Below are positions 26,374 through 36,024 of a DNA stretch of 64,000 nucleotides, in pieces. Position 1 is the first letter of the stretch. The number at the start of each line of letters is the position of its first letter. A program made the translations under genes and the position numbers. Below the pieces are notes generated by a model. It did not search any database and was not told the DNA's origin. It worked only from the letters and a program-made list of their open reading frames with translations. The DNA is from Bacteroidota bacterium (GTDB lineage Bacteria > Bacteroidota > Ignavibacteria > Kryptoniales > JAKASW01). The stretch spans positions 1 to 64,000 of the forward strand of contig JAMCQL010000022.1 of assembly GCA_023381615.1 (NCBI GenBank), in the 5' to 3' direction.

Positions 26374-28497
26374 CTAATTGTAAATTACAATTCGCTGTCC
26401 CGGCCGGATGTCGCGGTCAGCGCCGTCGTTCCACTTTCTAAGCCTTTCGACAGTCACGCCGAATTTCTGGGCAATGCTCCAGAGTGAATCGCCGCGGCGA
26501 ACTCTGTAAACCATTTTGGAATCAGAAGTCTCGGCGATCATGTTGTCGCCCTTCGCGTGCCCGACAGATGGAGACATCACTCGGAGACGCTCACCGTTTC
26601 TTATTCTGCTGTTCGACAGGTTGTTCCAATCTTTCAAGTCGGAGACGCTCACTCCGTAGAGCGAGGCAATCCCGCTGAGAGTTTCGTCCCTTTTTACTTT
26701 ATGATAAACGAAAGAAGTGGAATGTGAAAGTTGGCGTTTCGCAACTGGACGACTTTCGGCTGCAACTGAAACAATCAGTTTCATCCTCGGATGGATCATT
26801 GAGCCGCGCAGGCGGTTCATCCTTTTCAAGGCAGCAACTGTGGTTCCATATTGCTCCGCTATTGCTCCCAAAGTCTCACCTCTCCTCACAATGTGGATAG
26901 ATCGATTCTCAGGATCGCTGTTTGCGGAAGCATAGGTTTCCCGTCTTGATTCCTCTGTGCGGGCGTAGTACGAACTCTTAACCGGTATAATAAGCAGAGA
27001 TCCCGGACGAACCCGACGTGTTCTCCACGAAAGATCATTCGCAAGTTTGAGAGAAGTGAGTTTCACCCTGTACCTTCTCGCGATTCCATAGAGCGTCTCA
27101 CCTCGCAGCGCTCTATGAAATGTCCAAGTGAGCTTTGCTGACTCGGGAAGTTTCTGGTAATCCTGGGCGAAAACCGGTCCCATACCGGCAGGCACAAGCA
27201 ATGGATACCCATCGCCGTCAAAATTCGGAGGAGTAACCGCATGCACGAGCTCAGGATTCAATTGACGAAGCGAATCCATATCCACTCCTGTCGCTTCAGC
27301 CAATACTTTTAGGTCCACGCTGTCGGGAATTCTTACGGTATCACACGCCGCCGGAGCTGCTGCAACACTGTCATCAAACCCGTAGTCTTTTGGATTCATT
27401 ACAATAAGTGTCACCGCAATATATTGCGGGACATAATTCCTTGTCTCTTTTGGAAGGAAGCGTTTTATTTCCCAAAAATCTCTCCTCCCATGGCTTCTGC
27501 GAATCGCCCTGTCTACAGAGCGAGTTCCGCAGTTGTATGCCGCGATGGCTAAATACCAGTCGCCGTAATAGTTGTATAAATCTTTTAGATGACTTGCGGC
27601 CGCTTCTGTCGCTTTCACCGGGTCTCGTCTTTCGTCGTACCACCAGTTTGAATGAAGGCCGTAAAGATTTCCCGTCGAACGGATGAATTGCCAGAGTCCA
27701 ACGGCCCTTGCCCATGAACGCGCAGTCGGATTGAGTCCGCTTTCGGGCATCGACAGGTACGCTACTTCTTCGGGTAATCCTTCCTCGCGGAAAATCTTCT
27801 TCATCATCGGCATATAAAGTCCTGAGCGGTATATCCAGGTTTGCAGATGCCACTTTCCACGGGTTGTGAAGAAGTCGATGTTCTGCTCGACATAGCGATT
27901 TATGGTAAGCGGGATGGTTGTCTTTGGAACTTGTTGACTTGGAAATTGAGTCCCTGCTACATTGATGGAGTCGACAATCTGAGAAAGCTTTTCCTGCAGG
28001 GCAAATACGGATGTGCCCGGGCCCAAGTCCTGAACCGTCGAAATATATTTTTGGTAATCTCTGATGATGTCTTGGCTCAGAGTCACGAAGTCTTTGTTCC
28101 CTTCAATGTCCGGATAATAACTGAGATCGTTTAGGACGTCGATGGCATTTTCAAATTCGATTGCTGAAGAATCCTGTGCGCCCGACTTTTGTAATCTCAG
28201 AGCTGCGGAATAGTGCTGGCGGGAAACGTCGAGAAGCTTGTTGACCGCTTCGTCATCTGTGAGAATTGAATCTATGCCATATAATGTGGTCAGTTTTGTT
28301 TGCTGGACAATCGCGCGGCGTCTCAACTCTATCGAAGATTTCAAACTTAAAGTGTCAAGCTGACTTTTCGGCTCATTCTTAACTTCCAAACTCTGTGATT
28401 TTTCAAGCTCCCTGTTTGAAGAACAGGAGAACGAGATAAAAGTCAGGACGCCCCCTAAAATCAGTGGAAAAGTGCTTCTTCTATGCATTTGCCTCAT
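26374..28497 (-). CDS. Lipoprotein lytic transglycosylase with four LysM domains (MltD-like)
   Basis: Cleaves peptidoglycan glycan strands, probably from the inner face of the outer membrane. The 707-residue protein starts with a lipoprotein signal (hydrophobic run, then FISFSC). The SLT domain lies around residues 215-340 with the catalytic glutamate in MPESGLNP, then AVGLWQFIRSTG and AIAAYNCGTRSV. The C-terminal third carries four LysM repeats, seen as GETLYGIARRY, GETLGAIAEQYGTT, DETLSGIASLYGVS and GDSLWSIAQKFGVT. E. coli MltD usually has two LysM repeats, so this one is extended. A clear promoter lies upstream. Confidence 0.94.
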   Translation of the reverse strand: MRQMHRRSTFPLILGGVLTFISFSCSSNRELEKSQSLEVKNEPKSQLDTLSLKSSIELRRRAIVQQTKLTTLYGIDSILTDDEAVNKLLDVSRQHYSAALRLQKSGAQDSSAIEFENAIDVLNDLSYYPDIEGNKDFVTLSQDIIRDYQKYISTVQDLGPGTSVFALQEKLSQIVDSINVAGTQFPSQQVPKTTIPLTINRYVEQNIDFFTTRGKWHLQTWIYRSGLYMPMMKKIFREEGLPEEVAYLSMPESGLNPTARSWARAVGLWQFIRSTGNLYGLHSNWWYDERRDPVKATEAAASHLKDLYNYYGDWYLAIAAYNCGTRSVDRAIRRSHGRRDFWEIKRFLPKETRNYVPQYIAVTLIVMNPKDYGFDDSVAAAPAACDTVRIPDSVDLKVLAEATGVDMDSLRQLNPELVHAVTPPNFDGDGYPLLVPAGMGPVFAQDYQKLPESAKLTWTFHRALRGETLYGIARRYRVKLTSLKLANDLSWRTRRVRPGSLLIIPVKSSYYARTEESRRETYASANSDPENRSIHIVRRGETLGAIAEQYGTTVAALKRMNRLRGSMIHPRMKLIVSVAAESRPVAKRQLSHSTSFVYHKVKRDETLSGIASLYGVSVSDLKDWNNLSNSRIRNGERLRVMSPSVGHAKGDNMIAETSDSKMVYRVRRGDSLWSIAQKFGVTVERLRKWNDGADRDIRPGQRIVIYN

Positions 28498-28520
28498 TCA
28501 TTTTGAAAAAAGTACTAATC

Positions 28521-28549
28521 AATATATGCCCATCTTATAGATTTGTCAA
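28521..28549 (-). promoter_or_regulatory. Consensus sigma-70 promoter of the lytic transglycosylase gene
   Basis: On the minus strand TTGACA (28549-28544), exactly 17 bases, then TATATT (28526-28521). Transcription would start near 28514, about 17 bases before the ATG. It is one of the cleanest promoters in the window and is of the ordinary sigma-70 type. Confidence 0.65.
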
Positions 28550-28641
28550 GAAAAAGTTTAAATGGTCTTTGAAACTGCCGAACTAATCACGACTTAGCTT
28601 GTGGGGTGCAATTATCGGCAAATTCGAAGGAAACCGACAGG

Positions 28642-30303
28642 TTAGAAGACTACCGGTTCTTCGTACACTCCGAACACTTCTTTCAGCGTTTCGCACATTT
28701 CTCCGAGTGTTACATACGAGCGCGTTGCCTGGAGCAATTTTGGCATAAGGTTCGAACTGTCTTCTGCCGCTTGTCGGAGTTCGAAAATCGCGCGTTCAGC
28801 TTCGGCTTTGCTGCGTTGGGCACGTACATCGGCTGTGCGCTGGCGCTGCTTCGTTTCAACATCCTTCGATATTTCTAAAAGGGGTATTTTGATCTGTTCG
28901 TTTTCTTGAACATACTCGTTGACACCAACGATAATCTTCTCCTTCCTGTCCAATTCCCGCTGGTAACTGTAAGCGGCGTCTGCAATTTCTCGCTGGAAAA
29001 ATCCTTGTTCGATTGCTGAAATTACGCCGCCAAGAGAATCGATCTTCTCAAAATACCTTTCAGCTTCCTCTTCCATTTTGTTCGTCAGGTTCTCCACGAA
29101 GTAGCTTCCTGCAAGCGGATCAATTGTATTTGCGACTCCGGTCTCGTACGCAAGAATTTGCTGAGTCCTAAGCGCAATCGTAACGGCTTTTTCGCTTGGC
29201 AGGGCAAGTGTTTCATCCATCGAATTTGTATGAAGCGACTGCGTCCCGCCCAGAACAGCCGCCAATGCTTGGTAGGCAGTGCGGACGATGTTATTCTCGG
29301 GCTGCTGCGCCGTCAAAGAACATCCGGCTGTCTGCGTATGAAATCGAAGTGCCAGCGTTCTTGGATTCTTAGCTCCATATTTATATCGCATTCGTTTAGC
29401 CCAGATTCTTCTGGCGGCGCGGTATTTAGCTATTTCCTCAAAGAAATCGAGATGCGAATTGAAGAAGAAGGAAAGTTGGGGGACAAACTCGTCTATGTTC
29501 AAACCCGCTGCGATGCCTGCTTCAACGTATGCAAATCCATCGGCGAGAGTGAAAGCCAATTCCTGAGCGGCAGTTGATCCTGCTTCGCGAATGTGATAAC
29601 CACTTATGGAAATAGGATTCCATTTCGGCATTTCTTTCACGGTGTACGCGAACATATCCGTGATAATTCGCATCGAAGGCGCCGGTGGGTAAATCCATTC
29701 CTTCTGCGCGATATATTCTTTTAAGATGTCGTTCTGAATTGTTCCGCGAAGTTTGTTTGGTTTTACGCCTTGCTTCTCTGCCACAGCGATGTAGAAAGCT
29801 TGCAGCATCGCCGCGGGCGCATTTATCGTCATTGAAGTCGAGACTTTGTCGAGCGGTATTTCTTTGAAAAGGATTTCCATGTCGGCGAGGGAACTGACTG
29901 AGACTCCGCAAACCCCGACTTCTCCTTCCGAAAGGGGATCATCGGCATCACGTCCCATCAGAGTCGGCAAATCGAAGGCGACACTGAGTCCCGTCTGACC
30001 GTTTTCGAGGAGGTAATGATAGCGCTTGTTTGAATCTTCAGGTGTTCCAAATCCCGCAAATTGGCGCATCGTCCAGAGTTTGCCGCGATACATTGTGTGG
30101 TGTATTCCTCGCGTGTAGGGAAATTCGCCCGGGAAACCGATGTCGTTTTGGAAGTCGACGTTCTCAACGTCGTCCGGAGTGTACAGCATTTCGATAGGTT
30201 CGGCGCTTACGGTGGTAAACTTGACAGGACGTAATTTGTCCGTGTCCGCCTGTTTTTGCCACTCCTTCTTGCGCTTTTTGACTTCTTCAATCGAATACTT
30301 CAT
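28642..30303 (-). CDS. Acyl-CoA mutase large subunit (methylmalonyl-CoA mutase family)
   Basis: Adenosylcobalamin-dependent isomerase that rearranges the carbon skeleton of an acyl-CoA. The 553-residue protein has the substrate-binding [20 protein letters not shown] region near residue 60, [24 protein letters not shown], and [18 protein letters not shown]. It lacks the C-terminal B12-binding domain, so it is the catalytic subunit of the split form. The B12-binding subunit and a MeaB-type chaperone are not in the window. Methylmalonyl-CoA is the likeliest substrate, but isobutyryl-type mutases look similar here. It overlaps the next minus-strand gene upstream by four bases. Confidence 0.92.
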   Translation of the reverse strand: MKYSIEEVKKRKKEWQKQADTDKLRPVKFTTVSAEPIEMLYTPDDVENVDFQNDIGFPGEFPYTRGIHHTMYRGKLWTMRQFAGFGTPEDSNKRYHYLLENGQTGLSVAFDLPTLMGRDADDPLSEGEVGVCGVSVSSLADMEILFKEIPLDKVSTSMTINAPAAMLQAFYIAVAEKQGVKPNKLRGTIQNDILKEYIAQKEWIYPPAPSMRIITDMFAYTVKEMPKWNPISISGYHIREAGSTAAQELAFTLADGFAYVEAGIAAGLNIDEFVPQLSFFFNSHLDFFEEIAKYRAARRIWAKRMRYKYGAKNPRTLALRFHTQTAGCSLTAQQPENNIVRTAYQALAAVLGGTQSLHTNSMDETLALPSEKAVTIALRTQQILAYETGVANTIDPLAGSYFVENLTNKMEEEAERYFEKIDSLGGVISAIEQGFFQREIADAAYSYQRELDRKEKIIVGVNEYVQENEQIKIPLLEISKDVETKQRQRTADVRAQRSKAEAERAIFELRQAAEDSSNLMPKLLQATRSYVTLGEMCETLKEVFGVYEEPVVF

Positions 30304-30983
30304 TGAATCACCTTTTCGGATTTCATTTTGTGATAAGAATCCTTAATGGTCTTTACTGCTGACGCGCACATTATCAAATAGCCAATTGAAAATGAAAGCC
30401 AGTCGAAAGACTTTGGCGTAAAGTTTTCCATGCCTTTTGGGCCGACAGATAACAAGATATAAAAAATTTGTTCCGTAAACGAGTAAAAAACTATGAGAGA
30501 GCCTAATGAAAAGGCTCCAAAGTCGACTAAACCGATCCGGATATTCTCCGATTTCTCACGCAACAAGATAATTGTCAGAGAACTTACCGCGAGGAGTAGA
30601 GAAATTAGAACCGGCGAAAGAACGGGACCAATCCAGATTACCGGTATCAGGAAAAGCACATCGAAATTGAAAAGCGAAGAGGGCCAGCCGGTAAAGATCC
30701 TGAGGAAAATGTAGTAAAAAATGTCCCAGATTGCGAACGAGTAAACAAAGAACATCCATTTCTGGAGACGCGATCTTCCCGCAAGGTAGCTGACCGAAAG
30801 GAGCATCACAATTGTTGCGACCTCGCGTCCTATTTCCAAAAGACCGAGTTGTGGCTCGAAGTATCGAAGCGGGAAGACCTGCACAGAATTTCCGAAAGCC
30901 AGTTCCCTCAAGTAAATAACCACCGCAGACTCAAGATAGCCCATCGCTGCGGCATAGATTGAGACTGCAGCGATTCTCTTCAT
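30300..30983 (-). CDS. Multi-spanning membrane protein of unknown function
   Basis: 227 residues, mostly hydrophobic, with about seven predicted helices and a basic C-terminal tail ([11 protein letters not shown]). I do not recognise the family; no catalytic motif is visible. Its start overlaps the end of the DoxX gene (ATGA-type, four bases) and its end overlaps the mutase start, so all three are probably one transcript. Confidence 0.75.
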   Translation of the reverse strand: MKRIAAVSIYAAAMGYLESAVVIYLRELAFGNSVQVFPLRYFEPQLGLLEIGREVATIVMLLSVSYLAGRSRLQKWMFFVYSFAIWDIFYYIFLRIFTGWPSSLFNFDVLFLIPVIWIGPVLSPVLISLLLAVSSLTIILLREKSENIRIGLVDFGAFSLGSLIVFYSFTEQIFYILLSVGPKGMENFTPKSFDWLSFSIGYLIMCASAVKTIKDSYHKMKSEKVIQ

Positions 30984-31417
30984 TCGGATTTCTTTCCTTT
31001 TTCAAATAAAATATGGTCAAGCGAGTAGTCGCCGGCTTTCATGATTGAGAGCGCAAGGGATGTGAACAAAATCAAGAACGCAAATTCAAAGCCGTAGTGA
31101 AATTTTCCGTCCGTTCCCGGGCCGATGAAAAAGCCGTTTTGAAGATGGACTTTAAGTATTGCAACGATGAATTCAATTGCGAATAAAATGCTAACCCATC
31201 TTGTCAACAAGCCAAGCAGAATGGCGATTCCTCCAAAGAATTCAAGCAACGTAACGATTGTACCGGCAACAGCGGGTACAGGCATTCCCATTGACGCGAA
31301 AGAATGGACAACACCGCCAATTCCGTAAACAAACAATTTCACGTAACCGTGCGCAATAAAAATTATTCCGAGCGCTAATCTTACCAGCAGGATGCCAAGA
31401 GATGCACCTTTGTTCAT
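30980..31417 (-). CDS. DoxX-family membrane protein
   Basis: 145 residues with four hydrophobic helices: LLVRLALGIIFIAHGYVKLF at the N-terminus, then LEFFGGIAILLGLLTRW, ILFAIEFIVAILKVH and FLILFTSLALSI. These fit the DoxX/MauE-like fold linked in various bacteria to quinone or thiol oxidation, but members are functionally diverse. The ATG at 31417 is chosen because AAGGAGG lies just upstream; the frame stays open to 31498 with no supporting signal. Confidence 0.87.
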   Translation of the reverse strand: MNKGASLGILLVRLALGIIFIAHGYVKLFVYGIGGVVHSFASMGMPVPAVAGTIVTLLEFFGGIAILLGLLTRWVSILFAIEFIVAILKVHLQNGFFIGPGTDGKFHYGFEFAFLILFTSLALSIMKAGDYSLDHILFEKGKKSE

Positions 31418-31565
31418 TTTTTCCTCCTTGTAGAATTTCTGAAAGTTGATTGATAGTTTCAACGCTCGACAAAGTCGGCGATTATGAGTATAGAACACTT
31501 TTTGGGTGCATTAAAGTTTCTTGCTTTGCGAAAACGCCTTGATTAAATTAATTTCAGATAATCAG

Positions 31566-32741
31566 ATGAGGACAAACAGAGGGATCGCAATACTTGGCTC
31601 CACCGGGTCAATCGGTAAGAGCAGTTTGGACGTTATCACTAGTATGAACGAGCATGGTGAGAACTACTCTGTGACTTATCTTGTCACGAATAGGAACATC
31701 GATTTGCTCTACCAGCAAGTGAAGAAATTCAATCCAATCGGTGTTGTAATAATTGACGAAGAGCGCGCGAACCAATTTCGTTCTTATCTGAACGGCGAGA
31801 AGCTGAAAGTTTATTCGGGCGAAGCGGGTTTAATGGATGTAATGGCGGGCGGCGAGTTCGACGTCCTCATAAGCTCGCTTGTAGGTTTTGCAGGACTTCG
31901 TCCGACGCTGGCGGCGCTGCGCGCGGGCAAGACCGTGGCGTTGGCGAACAAAGAGACAATGGTTGTTGCCGGAGAAATTGTGAACGAAACGGCGAGAAAG
32001 CATAAAGCCACTCTCCTTCCGGTGGACAGCGAGCACAGCGCAATCCTGCAATGCTTCACAGGCGAAGACAAAGGCTCCATTGCAAAACTGATTCTGACTG
32101 CTTCTGGCGGACCTTTTCTCTGTCGGGACAAGTCGGAATTAGAAAATGTAACCGTCGAAGAAGCATTGAATCATCCCAACTGGCGAATGGGAAACAAGAT
32201 CACGATTGATTCCGCGACCCTTATGAACAAAGGGCTCGAAGTAATCGAGGCGCATTATCTGTTTGACTTGCCGCCCGACAAGATAGAAATTGTGATTCAT
32301 CCGCAGTCTATTATACATTCAATGGTTGAATTTGTTGACGGCTCGATAAAGGCACAGCTCGGAATGCCGGACATGAAAATTCCAATTCAGTACGCTCTGA
32401 CATATCCGGATCGCGTCAGGTCGGGGTACCAGAGAATCGACTTCAGCAAAGTCAGCCAACTGACTTTCATGAAACCTGATGTCGAAAAGTTTACTTTAAT
32501 AAATTCCGCTTATGAAGCTCTCCGTCAGGGGGGAACTGCGACGGCTGTACTCAATGCGGCGAACGAAGCGGCGGTTGACCTTTTTCTTCAGAGAAAGATA
32601 AAATTTACCCAGATTGCCGAACTTGTGCAGGACGCGCTTGATTCTATTCCATCAAAATGTTCTCCAGACATTGAGGAAATTTTTGAGGCAGACCGAACCG
32701 CAAGGCAGTACGTTTACGCGGAGATGGAACATTTTAATTAG
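31566..32741 (+). CDS. dxr: 1-deoxy-D-xylulose 5-phosphate reductoisomerase
   Basis: Second enzyme of the non-mevalonate isoprenoid pathway and the fosmidomycin target. The 391-residue protein has the NADPH-binding ILGSTGSIGKSSLDVI at the start, ALANKETMVVAGEIV, LPVDSEHSAI with metal and substrate ligands, TIDSATLMNKGLEVIEAHYL and IHPQSIIHSMVEF. The ATG at 31566 is followed immediately by the fold; an earlier ATG at 31521 would add 15 residues without signal. rseP follows after 20 bases, a frequent pairing. Confidence 0.96.
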   Translation: MRTNRGIAILGSTGSIGKSSLDVITSMNEHGENYSVTYLVTNRNIDLLYQQVKKFNPIGVVIIDEERANQFRSYLNGEKLKVYSGEAGLMDVMAGGEFDVLISSLVGFAGLRPTLAALRAGKTVALANKETMVVAGEIVNETARKHKATLLPVDSEHSAILQCFTGEDKGSIAKLILTASGGPFLCRDKSELENVTVEEALNHPNWRMGNKITIDSATLMNKGLEVIEAHYLFDLPPDKIEIVIHPQSIIHSMVEFVDGSIKAQLGMPDMKIPIQYALTYPDRVRSGYQRIDFSKVSQLTFMKPDVEKFTLINSAYEALRQGGTATAVLNAANEAAVDLFLQRKIKFTQIAELVQDALDSIPSKCSPDIEEIFEADRTARQYVYAEMEHFN

Positions 32742-32761
32742 TTTAATGTTGAGACTTTAGT

Positions 32762-34063
32762 ATGGCATACATCCTATATTTTATTATAACTGTTGGCGTA
32801 TTAGTGCTGGTGCATGAATTCGGGCACTTCATTGCTGCAAAAATTTTCGGAATGAAGGTCGATACATTTTCTATCGGATTTCCCCCGAGGGCATTTGGAA
32901 AGAAAATCGGCGAGACGGATTACTGCGTATCGTGGATACCGATCGGCGGATATGTGAAGATTGCGGGAATGGTCGACGAAAGTTTTGACACTGATTTTCT
33001 CGATAAACCTCCTCAGCCCAATGAGTTCCGTTCCAAGCCGATGTACCAGAGGATTATCGTGGTCTCTGCGGGCGTGATAATGAATTTCCTTTTGACTTTT
33101 CTAATCTTTTATGGAATAAATCTTGCCAATGGTAAATTATTTCACGCAACGACGACTGTCGGTTTTGTCGAGCCAAATTCCGTCGCGGAAAAAATTGGCT
33201 TCAGGCAGGGCGACCAACTGCTTTCGGTCAACGACAAGGCTTTGAAAAATTGGGAAGAGGTCCAGACCGATTTCTATTTGGAAGATGCCGCGACCGCATT
33301 GTCGGTTAAGGTAAATCGCGATGGAAATATTTTAAATCTCAATGTCCCCAAAGGTTTTGTTAAACCTGACGAGCAGATTGGAATTTATCCCAACCACATG
33401 CATGCAGTCATTGGCGCTGTAGATCCTTTAATGCCGGCATCAAAAGCGGGGATAAAACCAGGTGATATAATTGCAGCAATCGGCGGTCAGCAAATCACAA
33501 CGAACACTCAAGTAGTCGATCTCGTAAAGAAAAACAAGGGAAAGCCGGTCCAGCTTGAAATCAAGCGAGGGGCGGAGCTCAAGAATTTCACAGTTACTCC
33601 AAATTCAGACGGGAAAATCGGGATCGAGATCGGCACTCAGTATACAGGGCCGATCCAGAAATTTAGTTACAATGTCCTTACGGCCGTTCCCGCCGGTTTT
33701 GACCAGACAGTTGGAGCGACGGTATTGCTGGTGCAGTCACTTGTTAGAATTGCGACGGGTCAGGTTTCGTTTACAAAATCTGTCGGCGGTCCGATTAAGA
33801 TTGCCCAGTTGGCAACTCAAAGCGCTGAGATGGGAATAGTGAGCTTTCTTGGTTTCATGGCGCTTTTGAGCATAAGCCTTGCGGTCTTGAATATCTTGCC
33901 GATTCCCGCGCTCGATGGGGGCCATCTCGCGTTTCTTGTTTATGAATCTATCTTTCGAAGAGAAGTTCCTACTAAGATTAAGTTATATGCACAGCAGGTC
34001 GGTTTTGCCCTTCTGTTACTCTTTATGGCATTTGTCATATATAACGACATAGCCCATTTCTAA
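32762..34063 (+). CDS. rseP: Site-2 intramembrane zinc metalloprotease RseP
   Basis: Cleaves membrane-embedded regulators such as anti-sigma factors. The zinc motif HEFGH is at residues 18-22 in the first helix, two PDZ domains lie around residues 120-205 and 210-290, and the third zinc ligand is in LPIPALDGGH near residue 380. The protein has 433 residues and about four helices. No sigma or anti-sigma pair is adjacent; the FecR protein downstream could be a target, but nothing shows it. Confidence 0.95.
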   Translation: MAYILYFIITVGVLVLVHEFGHFIAAKIFGMKVDTFSIGFPPRAFGKKIGETDYCVSWIPIGGYVKIAGMVDESFDTDFLDKPPQPNEFRSKPMYQRIIVVSAGVIMNFLLTFLIFYGINLANGKLFHATTTVGFVEPNSVAEKIGFRQGDQLLSVNDKALKNWEEVQTDFYLEDAATALSVKVNRDGNILNLNVPKGFVKPDEQIGIYPNHMHAVIGAVDPLMPASKAGIKPGDIIAAIGGQQITTNTQVVDLVKKNKGKPVQLEIKRGAELKNFTVTPNSDGKIGIEIGTQYTGPIQKFSYNVLTAVPAGFDQTVGATVLLVQSLVRIATGQVSFTKSVGGPIKIAQLATQSAEMGIVSFLGFMALLSISLAVLNILPIPALDGGHLAFLVYESIFRREVPTKIKLYAQQVGFALLLLFMAFVIYNDIAHF

Positions 34064-34221
34064 ATCGTACCTCCACGCCGAAGTAGCCGTCGTCTGAGAA
34101 CCACTTTTAGGACGCGTTTCGCGTTCTTGTCGACCGCTCACGTTTCGGCGCGCAGGTGTGACAGCGGTCAACGACTGAGTTCTGCCGCAAACTTATATTA
34201 GTCGAGAAAAGGGAGGACTTT
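34064..34221. other. Gap between rseP and the FecR locus
   Basis: 158 bases with an imperfect palindrome GACCGCTC ... GACAGCGGTC (about 34120-34168) and GGACGCG/CGCGTTC units. GGGAGGA precedes the ATG at 34222. It may mark the end of the dxr-rseP transcript; no gene seen. Confidence 0.35.
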
Positions 34222-35283
34222 ATGCGTCGTTTGAGTATGGTATTAGCGGCTCTTTCGCTGTTCTATCTTGCTTCGACAGCGAGAGCACGAAATCTTGTTA
34301 ACCTTTCAATTACAGTTCCTCAATACAATCAACTTTACGTTGCCGACCTGGACATCAAGAATGTCAAAAGTTCAGGCATACTCTTCACTGCGACGCTCCA
34401 ATCAATGGCGACGACTCCGATTCAAGTTAAATTAAATCTTGCCGTCATTATAACTCTGGTCGGCGAATCTCCTTTTCAAATTGCGCAGGCGACAAGCACG
34501 CCTTTGACATTAGACCCGGGGCAAATGAAGGTCATAACCAATTTAGACTTGTCGGGAGACAATCCGCCGATTCATTTAGAGAGTTACAGCTATGACCAGC
34601 AAGAGTTCGACAAAATAAAAAATGTTGCGCTTGCGACGGGGAAAGCGCCTGCCGGTGTTTATAAATTTGTGTTGAAGTGCGTCGATGCTAATAATGCGCT
34701 GAGATCAAACATTGCCAGCGGAGAAATTGTTGTAACCAATCCGAGCCGTGTTGAATTGACGCTCCCGGTGGATAGGGAAAGCATCACCACTCCCTTCCCG
34801 CACTTTCAGTGGTCGGCAAATGCTGATACTATTGTACTTTCGGTTTATGAAAAGCGCCCGTACCAACAGAGTCCGGAGGACGTAGTATCCGGCGTGCCAT
34901 TCTTGAAACAAACAGTAAGCGGAGGTTCATTCAATTATCCTCCTTCCGGACCGGGAGTGCGACCCTTGCAAAGCGGAAGAACCTATTATTGGTATGTCAA
35001 GATTCCTGCATCATCGACGCGCGGCAGCGGATTAACAAGCGACATCTGGAGTTTTAGTATCCAGAGCTCCACAACGAGCAGCTCAAGGGAGGATCTAAAT
35101 AATTCGGCTACTCAAGCTCTAAAGAATCTTTTGACAGGAACACAGTATCAAAGTCGTCTTTCACAGGTGATCATGTTGAACGGAGACGCGGCATACGACG
35201 GCAGCCAGATCAGCACTCAAGAATTGATCGATATGTTGCAAAATATGAACAGGTCCAAAATTATCAACGTAATTATTCAGTAA
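34222..35283 (+). CDS. Secreted protein of unknown function, FecR-locus member
   Basis: 353 residues with a signal peptide of about 22 residues (cleavage near TARARN). The middle (about 175-290) looks like a fibronectin/Ig-like beta sandwich with VELTLPVDRESITTPFPHFQ, typical of extracellular recognition modules. The C-terminal 60 residues are polar and helical. I do not recognise a named family. Ten bases separate it from the FecR gene, so the two are co-transcribed and may act together in the envelope. Confidence 0.7.
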   Translation: MRRLSMVLAALSLFYLASTARARNLVNLSITVPQYNQLYVADLDIKNVKSSGILFTATLQSMATTPIQVKLNLAVIITLVGESPFQIAQATSTPLTLDPGQMKVITNLDLSGDNPPIHLESYSYDQQEFDKIKNVALATGKAPAGVYKFVLKCVDANNALRSNIASGEIVVTNPSRVELTLPVDRESITTPFPHFQWSANADTIVLSVYEKRPYQQSPEDVVSGVPFLKQTVSGGSFNYPPSGPGVRPLQSGRTYYWYVKIPASSTRGSGLTSDIWSFSIQSSTTSSSREDLNNSATQALKNLLTGTQYQSRLSQVIMLNGDAAYDGSQISTQELIDMLQNMNRSKIINVIIQ

Positions 35284-35293
35284 GGGGATAGCG

Positions 35294-35983
35294 ATGAGAA
35301 TACGTAATATAGTTCTTTTATTTGCCTTGTTTGCCTTCGCTTCGTCTCTCGCTTTTGTAATGGTTGCATCTCCTAACAATATTGCTTTATTTTTGGTAAT
35401 CAAGAACAACGTTGAGAGAAAACAGCCGAACGAAAAGTGGATGAAAGTGAAAAAGAGTGATCTGATCTACGGCGGCGACTTCGTGCGAACACAAAAAGAG
35501 TCGTTCACTTTAATAAAGTTCAACGATGCGAGCACGCTTCGTCTTGGACCGAACGCTGAAGTCCAAGTCTACGGCGAAAAAGATCCGGCAAGTGTAAATA
35601 TCAGCAGCGGTGATGTCGGTTTCCAAATCGCAAAACGGAAATCCGGCAAGTTTGAGTTCACTACGCCAACCAGCGTTGCTTCCATTCGAGGTACGGAGGG
35701 ATTGCTGACCGTGCAGTTGGACGGCACAGATTTCTTGACAATAGTTGAAGGGCTTGTTAGATTCGCAAACAAATCTTCGAATAAGTTTATTGATGTTGGC
35801 TCAGGACAAACCGGTCGATCTTCAAAAGACGGCAGCATTATCGTCAGACCGTCCACGCAAGGTGATCTGAATCGGCTGACAAATCTTGATAATGAGCTTG
35901 GGCAGCAGCAGCACAAGCTCGAAATGTGGTTCAGAGGCAGCGATGGAAAACTGCATAAAATAATTATAGAATCGGAGAAATAA
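35294..35983 (+). CDS. FecR-domain secreted protein
   Basis: 229 residues with an N-terminal signal or anchor helix and a FecR beta-domain at about residues 45-175: LIYGGDFVRTQ, LGPNAEVQVYG, GKFEFTTPTSVASIRGTEG. Here there is no anti-sigma N-terminal region and no sigma factor nearby, so it is a free periplasmic FecR module. Such modules are often next to CHASE2 cyclases, as here. The C-terminal part (about 190-229) is a charged helix. It sits between the secreted protein and the large outer-membrane protein. Confidence 0.85.
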   Translation: MRIRNIVLLFALFAFASSLAFVMVASPNNIALFLVIKNNVERKQPNEKWMKVKKSDLIYGGDFVRTQKESFTLIKFNDASTLRLGPNAEVQVYGEKDPASVNISSGDVGFQIAKRKSGKFEFTTPTSVASIRGTEGLLTVQLDGTDFLTIVEGLVRFANKSSNKFIDVGSGQTGRSSKDGSIIVRPSTQGDLNRLTNLDNELGQQQHKLEMWFRGSDGKLHKIIIESEK

Positions 35984-36024
35984 CGATTCGGTCTTCATTT
36001 GATTAGAACGTTGGCGGAGGGAGC